In this document: positions 55,911 through 64,000 of the stretch, one piece after another
Numbering within the stretch: position 1 is the first letter of the stretch
How the letters are laid out: each line of letters begins with the position of its first letter
Source of the DNA: Cytidiella melzeri
Lineage: Eukaryota > Basidiomycota > Agaricomycetes > Polyporales > Irpicaceae
DNA: 64,000 bases
Assembly (NCBI GenBank): GCA_022592445.1
Contig: JABYQR010000097.1
Location: 1-64,000 of the forward strand
Reading direction: 5' to 3'
Notes under the pieces: generated by a model
Told to the model about the DNA's origin: nothing
Database searches by the model: none
Seen by the model: the letters and a program-made list of their open reading frames with translations, nothing else
Position numbers and translations under genes: made by a program

Positions 55911-57098
55911 TCAGCTCAAATCAAGACCAACTGGAGCCTGCCATGGTCTATCCGGTACCGCAGGAGGGTGGCCACCGCCTTCCCATCCTCCTGGGCCTCC
56001 CCCTCTGCCTCGCTGTCCAAACATCGCTGGTCTTCTTCCCTGCGTGACGCGCATTCCAGACATGCCCTCTTGAGGCCGTTGCTGACCTGGTGGACCTCCC
56101 ATACCAGGAAGGCTCACAAAGGGTGATGTTGAAGGGCTCGGTTGCGAGAGTCCTTGGCTGGGACTGGAAGAACGAGGCGAATGTATCGGCACATATCGTG
56201 GGTAGGCTAATTCCCGTGCTTCATCTTCCAACCAACCCTTCTCCTCTGCAGATGTTTTGTCGATACCCAAGAGCTTCCTTAACGCCTCATTCTCCTGTTC
56301 TAATCTGGTGATTTCATTTTCGCGCTCCATTGCCCAGTCTTCCCGGTTGTCAAGTAGACGATCCAATAGCTCTTCGGTTTCTTCGAGGTTGATGGGCTCT
56401 CCTTCTTTCTGTACTCCCAAAGGGTCTTCGCCTGCCATAGAGTGAAGAAGCGCGTGTAGGTTCTCGGAGAGATGTTGAAGAGAAGTGGTGACGTTGACAT
56501 TCAACGCTAGATCGGACTGCGTGAACGCGGATTCGCGAGGGAGCAGGAGTTGCTCGTAATGACGAGTGAGCGTCAGTTCGTGCTGCTGAGCTGCAGCCTT
56601 CAAAAAGTAACCTCGTCAGCGTACGAATGAGTGGTCACAGTACCACACGCACTGTATGACTACGGAATTTGCCCATTATAGTGTCCATGGTGTGCTCGTA
56701 TTCTTTAAGCAACATGCTCAGCTGTCGGTTCTCATGCAACAAAGCATGATTCTCTATTATGATTTGTGCATTCTGGCGTTCCAACTCGGATTCGAATACC
56801 TCTGCAAGCCATCAGTCCTTCAAAGTAGGACTTGGCAGTATGCGGTGTGAACGTACCCTTCGAGATATCAGTATTGAACCTTCTCAGTGCGAAGCCGCTC
56901 GCGAGATGCGATGCCTCATTCTACATGCTTGGTTCATTGGGGTCTATGGCGCGTGCAACAATGAAATGAAGTTACTTTCAAGACGTCCGTAAGCGCATGC
57001 AAGTTGGTCGACATCTTGTGGTTGAGCGCATTTTGCTCGCTGAGCTCGTGCAATAGCTGCCATACTCGCATAAAGTCGTTGTCCACGTCATGGTACAT
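55911..57098 (-). CDS. Coiled-coil protein, SIKE/FGFR1OP2-like (possible STRIPAK subunit)
   Basis: The start at 57098 opens [20 protein letters not shown], followed after introns by a helix with [20 protein letters not shown], and an exon from about 56603 with [20 protein letters not shown] and [16 protein letters not shown]. The ENxxLRxLLGI pattern in a small all-helical protein is that of the SIKE/FGFR1OP2 family, whose members bind the STRIPAK phosphatase complex. The C-terminal 100 residues are Pro/Gly/Arg-rich and disordered ([30 protein letters not shown]). At least four exons; junctions near 56600, 56810 and 56960 were not fixed to the base. Other coiled-coil families are possible. Confidence 0.55.
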
Positions 57099-57658
57099 CG
57101 TAAACGGTGACAGACGTGGAGGGTACGGGTGCGTCGTGGTCGCCAGCGTGAGGTCTGGCGAAGGGAGGAGGAGAACGTGGTTGAGTGCCGTGACAGCCGC
57201 CGTGTGACATACAGCGCATGCGGGTGTCACACGTGGGCGCAGTGGCAGCTTGTTTACTCTCGAGCTCTGTACCGTAAGCTTTTCGCCATGTTTTCTCACT
57301 GTATTCTGAGTATACGCAGCTGCATTTTTTTCAGCCCACACTGGCACTCTGCTTGCGTATTTGTCTCAGCAAGAGCACCTACTCGAGCGACAATCGGAGA
57401 TTAGAAACCACTTGAAGCGCCGCGAAAGGTGATTAGCGTTTCAAAGGGAGGCTTCCGCGACTTGCCTTTTTACTTCCAACCCCTCTCTTCACTTCTCCCA
57501 TTTCTCTGCCTCTCGTCTGCTGCACACCACCTGTACAACATCAACTCATTCCCTTCGTTCTCGAGAATTGGATCCAGGATCCCCTGCAAATTTACTCTAC
57601 TCGAACCCGCTCAATTGCCTCTGCAGTCACCCGACGACCACATCCACTGTCGCACGAC
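57099..57658. promoter_or_regulatory. Divergent promoter region
   Basis: 560 bp between divergent start codons of the coiled-coil and RRM-like genes. The last 200 bp before 57659 are pyrimidine-rich, typical of fungal promoters. CACACGTGGG near 57222 contains an E-box. Confidence 0.4.
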
Positions 57659-58521
57659 ATGGCCACAACTTTGTCCCAGCTCTCTGCCTGCGTTACTCGT
57701 ATTCTTGCGTTGACGGGCTTTCCGAAGGAGCTCAAAACTAGGGATATCCAGGCAGCCTTCTCTGAATGGGAAAACGCGAGTGGGGGCTTCAAGATCAAGT
57801 GGTTAGATGACACTAGTCTTCTCATCGTCTTCGCGGATGCCACTGTCGGTAAGTTATAAGCATAGTCTCCGACTGGTGTACAAATACATGCGACGGCGTG
57901 TCGCAAAGCATCAACTTGCCAACTCTATGTGCCATGTATGCATGTCGCTGACACCGGCTTGTTCCACCAGCAAAGCGTGCTTACCTTCACACCCTGGCGT
58001 ATCCTCCGCCCATATTCTCCACCCCAACGTCCCCTGCCACCGCCGTTATCAAACCTTACGATGGGCCTGACGCTCAGGCTGTGATTCTCAACGTCAATTC
58101 ACGCCAGCACAACAGCAACGGCCGCGGGCACAATGTTCGCAACTCGGTCGCTCATGGACGGGGCGCATCTGTCAGCCAATCCGCTCGTAATATCAATACT
58201 ACCAATGGCGCCGCAGACGTCAACAACACGTCCCCTCGGGAACGCGAGCAGCCTTCACCCACACTTCCCAGCTTGCCCTCTCACCCCACGCTCAATGCCT
58301 TGATCTCTTCCTCTCTCGCAGAAGGCGAGGACCCAAGCGCCTTGGATCCTGCTGGTCTTTCAGCTCAGCCAGAACATTCTGGCCCTCGTATCGGTGATCC
58401 TGGCAAGAGGATGCTCGGCGCTGCCCTCGGGGTCAGGCACCCTGCACTTGGTCCTCGCGTAATTGGAAACGGGGTTGGGGAGATGCAGAGGGCGATGGGC
58501 GGACTTATTGTTGCAGAATAA
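57659..58521 (+). CDS. RRM-like protein resembling the R3HCC1L C-terminal domain
   Basis: Two exons (57659-57848, 57971-58521) join to 246 residues. The first about 75 residues form an RRM-like fold: VTRILALTGFPKELKTRDIQ, AAFSEWENASGGFKIKWLDD, TSLLIVFADATVAKRAYL. The pattern of phe-pro, acidic helix, FxIKWxDDT and VFxxxxxAxxA is what I know from the C-terminal domain of R3HCC1-type proteins. The rest is disordered, rich in Asn, Ser and Pro (NVNSRQHNSNGRGHN), with a conserved-looking end (PGKRMLGAALGVRHPALGPR). RNA binding is inferred. The 122-nt intron is longer than most in the window. Confidence 0.55.
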
Positions 58522-61500
58522 ATGGCACAAACTTTCGAGAAGCTCGGCTACGTGCAGATAATGCCTGGCCGAGGAGGCGGAAGAGGTGTGGCAGTTGCTC
58601 GCATGATGTCGGGAGCTGCTAGGTTATACACCATCGTAATGCGTACGTCCAGTTCTCACGATGCTGCCTGTAAACCACAGGCAGACCGTGTCTTATTATG
58701 TAATTCTTCGCTAGTGTTGTCGTTCATTGGTTGGATTGATTTTCTTTGATTGATACCGTTCGTTGCTCGTCATACACTCCAGGCTTACGCTCACGTTGCG
58801 TTCACAACGTTTGTACGATACTTGGCAGTGATTTTACTGTTATTCTGTTCCTTTTTCCAGCCTCTTATTGTGGATGTATTTGACAGCAACTCCTTCAATT
58901 GGCACCGCATACTTGGTTGAGGAGTGGAACATGAAGACCACCTTCCACAATTTTGGACGAACACGCGTAAGTAATCCATTCGTTTGCACTGATATGTCCT
59001 CTCTTTGTCTAGATATTTTCGTGGGTGAGAGTTGCAGCGTACAAGCTTTGACGATGGCTGACCCAGATTACTGTCTTGGACCTGTACCACCACCACCTCA
59101 TTAGGCGCTGGAGCCGATGAGCCATACTATACCAAACACCTACCACTAATCTCATTCGCGATGCACTTCTTTCATTGCTCTCCTATCCAATCCTACACGT
59201 CCAAGCTGGCAGAGGCAGTCAATCCCTCTGGATTGTGCCGGATCTCCCGCCTCACTTGTCATCCCTGGGTAGATCGACAATTCCGACCAACTCAACCTGT
59301 CCATTCCCCCCCTCGACAACCCTCTTGTGCAGCGCTTTGCAGCATAGTCCAAACTCACCATCCCTCTGCTTCGCGCAGAGCTGTCCGACGTGGAAGTGCG
59401 GGATGCACTCTGGAGACCAGGTCCGGTGTTGGGAAGGCCACAGGCCGATCAACGACGTACACCCACACGGCAGGCCTGTGAGCAGATGTGCAGCATTATT
59501 TTGCAGGGAGGAAGCCCAATGGCGGTCATGGCTGGCGAAGGGTAGGGCGTCAACAGTGGAAGTTGGGATGCTGAGGAGTTTTGGTTGAAGAAGACAGGGC
59601 ACTCGTTTCAAGCCTCTCTCTGAGGGAGAGTTCATTTTCTATCCCCCCCCCCCCCGACTACTTTGAAGCTCACAGGATGAGCTACTGCTCTCCTGATGGG
59701 ATTACACGCATCTAACCAACCCCCTCACAAAGGGTTATGGCAAGCACCTGGCATCGTTACCCAAGTGGGAGACTCTGGTCACGCTCTATTTGCACACCAC
59801 TGAGGGAAGGAGGTGTCCTTATCCAATCCACATTGCTTATGCGGTGTGATGGTTTGTAGTTAGCTCTAGTGGTGTATGTTCGGCTGTCGTGCGCCCCTGG
59901 CTTTTGCTGGCGCCTTTCAATATTTATTGGAAAAAAAAAAAAAACCCCAGATTACTGTAGCAGGTTGATCGCAACTAAGGCTACCGATAGCATCAAAGGC
60001 AGAGGCCATTTCTCTGCAGTCCTATTTCCAGTTCAAGTACGCATACCCACAGTAGAGTGAGGAGATTGAAACTCGCGCGCCGGTACTAACGTCATCCTCT
60101 TGACGATTTGCGCAGCATCAATTATATGGCCAGTATTGCGCATAGATATTGCGTGGATATAACCAAGATGCTGCGTGCGATGCTCGAAAGGTGCGTGCTA
60201 CACACGAGTAATAAGAATGTAGCTCAGCAGTGAACGCAGGCAAGAAACTTACAGGATTTCAAAGTTGCCGCAGTGTGGGCACCCCAAAAAAACAGTGGAT
60301 ATGAGCAAGATTGGGTTCAACAGTGTATGTTGATGCTCAGATGCAGTCAAACGCAGGCACTGATTTCATGATTGTATCTGTAGGCGTGAGTAATCTAGTC
60401 CGCACGTCGAGTAACCTTTCGCATTGTATCTATCGAACTCGAGAAAAGCCTAGTTTGGAGGGGTTGCCAGAACAGACGGACAACGGTGGCTCAGTGTTGA
60501 TTGGTCCTTCCGGGTAAGTACTACGCAGTTTTTTGTCGTGCAACGATCAGCGGCTCAGCATCTCTTGCAGGTCCGCTACTGCGTAACGCTCGTGCGTTTC
60601 ATGGCGATATAGATTGATACCTATGATACCCCTAACTGACAGGGTTAGTGACATCGACGCTCTGCCTTCGCTTTATGACTATCCTCACAGCGATGGCCGT
60701 CGAAACACAGTCTTTCGGGTAATGGCCAAACAAGGGGTCAAGCCAAATAAGACATGATGCTGCCAAAACGCGCAGAAGGCGAAAAGCTGAGCTGCCTCCA
60801 GAGATGCTACATCTATCACTGTGTGGTGAGATTCGTTGCGTTCAACGATCCTGCCATGCTGCGAGCACTACGGGTACTAAGAAATTTGTTGCCAGCGGAT
60901 GGTCCATGCGAGCCTTTCTTAAACATCGTGACTACAGGATAGCGATGTAGTTATAGCGTGGTGCGTGTGTACTTGAGTGGATTGGAAGGATATACCCAAC
61001 TGCGACAGAGTCGTCAATGTTCTCCGCAAGCAGAGTGAGTGCTTTCAATGTCGACGCCTATCTCAAGGCACGTAGCTCCACTCTATACTTCCATGTCTGT
61101 ATGGCTGAATTGCTTGCGAGCATCCTTATGTGCAGAGGGTATGACCCGAGCGGCAACTTCGACCGTGACGAGCTTGACGGGATAGCGGAAAACCTCATCC
61201 AATATACCAAGGCGAACCTGCCGATGTGGGAGAAAATGTATACGGGTTCGTATGTACGAAAAGCCGCGCTTGCAGGTGACCTTCAGGGCCACATCTTCCC
61301 TACGACTTTTCAGCGGTGAATGCTATGCAGTGTCAATGCTGTTCGCCACATATTTCCGTACGTTTCACTGCAGATTGTGGCTGATATGAGGTGATCTTCC
61401 TCTCCGAGTGGTATGAATATTCGCTTTGGAGTGTGCTTCAACAACAAGAGTCCGAATGGACTTTTCTGTTGGCGCACACTCCCTCAGCAGTATCAATTGC

Positions 61501-62659
61501 TGTCGCTTTTACAAGGAATAGGCTTCACACCGCACTGATGTTGACGAACTGGTTGTTGTTCTACACTACAGATCCACGTTTCCCGATCGTGGCTGGCCCA
61601 GGAATCTGTGCGCTTGACGTGCTCTTTATTGCGCAACATGGCAACCGGCATGTTTTCACAGTGCTGTCACCAACAAAACATGCACAACGTACGACCGTAC
61701 TGGACCTGAAGGATCCTATGTGAACATGTCAAGTTCAAGAAGGAAGTTTCATCGATCTACAATTCTCAGGATTGACATGTCGGTACGTGTAAGCTCTTCA
61801 GCAGGAAGTCTTGCGGGTGCCGAAACACGCATGAGACAGGCTCAAACGTCTGCCCAAGACACACTGCACATGCATGCGCGCATATATGCTGTCATGGCTG
61901 TGTCTGATGAGCGAGACTTCTTGCCAGGGGGCAGGCAAGCACTAGCTACACCAAGATCTTGAGACACCGGACGAGATATTGTCCATGATGCGGTAGGCAT
62001 ATATCTGGTCTCCTTTGCCACCTCAGCTGAGACACATCAGTACTTAGGCACATCCTTACCCACCATACAACAGATACGTAGCAGTCAGCGCAGGTTATCG
62101 TAACTTTGCGCCAGTTTGGCCACATCAACGTATCAAGTCCCAGAGCTACGAGCTCTTGTTTGGCCCCACGATCTGTCAAGGGTTCATTTGAGTCTGTGCG
62201 ACGTATGCCATGTACTGTACATTGCTCTTTCAAGCTCACGAAGCATGAACTTGAACTTTTCTTTTCCGAGCGTCGACAGTTCCCACCAGTCATCAACATC
62301 CACCCCGTTAGGAAGAACAGACATCTGTTCAGCAATGGCGCATGTATGTATCTAGCCCCGACCGAGTTCGTGGGTTCGAGCGAGCTTTGCATATAGCATT
62401 CGGTATGGCAAGTTTACTATCCGTTTGGGTACAGGAAAGCTGATATCTATCGGTCGCAGCTTGACTGCGGACGCACTCCTTTCCGAGTATCACTGACGAT
62501 GTCTTGTGTTAGATGCAATAGATGTAAAGCCGCTTCGATGAATGGCAAGCACATCTAACGGCCGTATGCTGGAATGGTCCTATCTATGCGCAACACAGCA
62601 AAGTAGCGTGTCATAGATCTGACTACGTGCCATTGTTGGATGGAGATTTCTAGATATGA
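58522..62659. other. Gene-poor stretch with scattered coding-like traces
   Basis: No gene could be supported. Frames with some protein character are at 60311-60517, 60660-60720 (DIDALPSLYDYPHSDGRR), 61017-61319 (NFDRDELDGIAENLIQYTKA) and 61391-61723 on the plus strand. I could not link them by convincing splice sites or match a family; they may be exons of a degraded or unknown gene. Homopolymers: 13 C at 59643-59655 and 14 A at 59931-59944. Confidence 0.3.
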
Positions 62660-63341
62660 GTGTGCGAAGGTCAGCCTCGCAGTTCCATTCGTTGTTGCGA
62701 TCATATTGTGTCGTCCCACTCCTCGCAGCTTCCGTACGCCTTCATTCTTACAGAAATCGAGAAGGAGACGTTTGACACAGGTTGCGAAAATCCTATCCGG
62801 ATATCCAGAAAGCTAAGTATACGGGTAGTTGTGCGACCGGATGTTTCATCAAACGCGATAACTGATCAGCCCCGCATGCTGTAAGTTTTGATCGCTCACT
62901 ACTGTTGCCGCCTCGGATAGAAGACACTACTGACAAAATTCCAGCGCCTCAGCAGAGACTCAATTCTCTTCCAGAGTCACCAACAGCTTCGCTGAAGGAT
63001 ATCAAGACATCTGGACGGACGAGAGGGCGCTGACGAATGCTACATATACCTGTATCCAACATCATGGCCATCGTTACATCCCTCTGAATGTTCAAGCCTT
63101 CAGGGAAGGCCGCAGTATGGCCATCATGCCCGGCTGCTACTACAACCGACAATGGAGGTCCATGCATGGCGACGTGCTCCGGACAATACGACAGTGGCGT
63201 CACCACCGGAGAACCGAGGAATGGGCTGGTTCCAATGATATTGTGGCCAACCGGGTCGATGCAAGGTGGGGATTGTATGACTGCAACAGACAAAGGCATA
63301 TACCAGAGCGTATTACACGAGTCAAAGGTGTGTGCAGCTAA
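62660..63341 (+). CDS. Hypothetical protein, two exons, unidentified
   Basis: A frame ending VVVRPDVSSNAITDQPRML joins, through a GTAAGT donor near 62881 and an acceptor CAG at about 62945, to a longer exon with SAETQFSSRVTNSFAEGYQD, IWTDERALTNATYTCIQHHG, HRYIPLNVQAFREGRSMAIM and VANRVDARWGLYDCNRQ, stopping at 63341. The junction keeps the frame and the composition looks like protein. The true start is uncertain and may lie further upstream. No family was recognised. Confidence 0.35.
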
Positions 63342-63728
63342 AGTTGAAGCTTGATTCATTTCCACGAGGCATCGCCTTTGTGTGCCACATCGGGACACGG
63401 ATCGTGCTTGTATTCATGTATCACTCGAGGCGGAGGCTCTAGCACTGGAGTAGCGTGTTGAGCTTCTGCATCAATGCTGTCCATTGTCTGTCCCCTCTTT
63501 GAGCGTTGATATGCACAGATCTAGCCCTAGTTTGTGTGCTGACGCGCTGTGCAGGCTGACAGAAATCACGACCATCTCTATCCGCCCTGTCTATCTCGAT
63601 CATTGCAATCTGCGGCTGGCTTTTTCGATGATTTCCCTGACGCCACTTCTCAACGCGACCAGCCTACTTATACAGTACGAGTGACTCCCCCCTCCATACT
63701 CTCTCCCCCTCCCTCACCCGCCCCAAAC

Positions 63729-64000
63729 ATGAACTATCCAACTATCGGTCAGCAATACCATCCCACACAGGAAGACGAGACGTATGTAACGTCGTGCGAC
63801 TTTCTCTACCCTTGTAAGAAACGCTTGTCATGACTTTTTCCACACCACTGCTCACGCTTGATTCCAGTTGTAGATTTACAGCTCGCCTCCAAGGAATCGT
63901 GGGTATTGCACTACGGGCCCGACACACCGTACACCGCCTTCAGTGGCGAGGAGGGGCGGCCGTCGACAGGCTGCAGCTCCATGTCCACGCCCCAGCTCTC
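63729..64000 (+). CDS. 5' part of a gene running off the window
   Basis: ATG at 63729 opens MNYPTIGQQYHPTQEDETY. Removing intron 63786-63881 keeps the frame into LASKESWVLHYGPDTPYTAF and SGEEGRPSTGCSSMSTPQL, open to the window end. The upstream 60 bp are C/T-rich. The product is unidentified; the segment is polar and probably disordered. Confidence 0.45.

Noticed and set aside
58522..58749. 75-codon frame that starts directly at the RRM-like stop codon
   Set aside because: It has no conserved motif and is probably 3' UTR.
59252..59635. 127-codon minus-strand frame and opposing plus-strand frames
   Set aside because: Open on both strands, low similarity to protein composition, no known motif.
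1..64000. tRNA and rRNA genes
   Set aside because: I scanned by eye for cloverleaf B-box sequences and found none I could fold; a covariance-model search would be decisive.

Overview
This window is nuclear DNA from a filamentous fungus, most likely an agaricomycete basidiomycete. Genes lie on both strands and are cut by many short GT-AG introns, mostly 50-65 nt. The gene set fits: an NBR1-type autophagy receptor, a MATH/BTB protein, CPL1-like secreted proteins, DUF4246 and a chromodomain Ty3/gypsy element. Where reading frame and family conservation fixed the splice sites I give exon coordinates. Elsewhere I give gene spans.

Layout. 0.5-40.5 kb is gene-dense. In order: methylcrotonyl-CoA carboxylase biotin subunit (-), GH89 alpha-N-acetylglucosaminidase (-), METTL14/Kar4-type mRNA methyltransferase subunit (+), an isocitrate-lyase/PEP-mutase family enzyme (+), Ess1/Pin1 prolyl isomerase (-), DUF4246 protein (-), a class IV PLP enzyme resembling aminodeoxychorismate lyase (-), NBR1 with six ZZ fingers (+), MATH/BTB protein (-), RIB7 reductase (-), methionine aminopeptidase 2 (+), an HSL-like alpha/beta hydrolase with a long tail (+), two tandem secreted type-B carboxylesterases (- -), a 1288-residue protein with a degenerate XPF/ERCC4 core and HhH tail that looks like meiotic SHOC1/Zip2 (+), and a CPL1-like cysteine-rich secreted protein (-).

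41-55.9 kb is an AT-richer repeat island. A small secreted protein sits at its edge. Inside are degenerate tandem repeats, a cluster of CAGGT/ACCTG palindromes, and a complete Ty3/gypsy chromovirus (44757-52008) with LTRs that look identical and a 5-bp target duplication. This element carries all the signals of Tf1-type self-priming: 11 nt at the predicted 5' end of its mRNA are exactly complementary to the 11 nt that start 2 nt after the 5' LTR. Gag and pol are joined by a GGGTTTT-TGA minus-one slippery site. Upstream of gag lies a long open frame with no ATG, in frame with gag and closed by two TAG codons.

55.9-64 kb holds a SIKE/FGFR1OP2-like coiled-coil gene (-), an RRM-like gene (+), about 4 kb without a confident gene, one spliced hypothetical gene and the 5' end of a gene that runs off the window.

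The decamer CACGTGATCG occurs four times, always near start codons (a 13-bp inverted repeat before the isocitrate-lyase-like gene, the lyase/NBR1 divergent promoter, and the SHOC1-like promoter), which suggests a shared bHLH-type control site.
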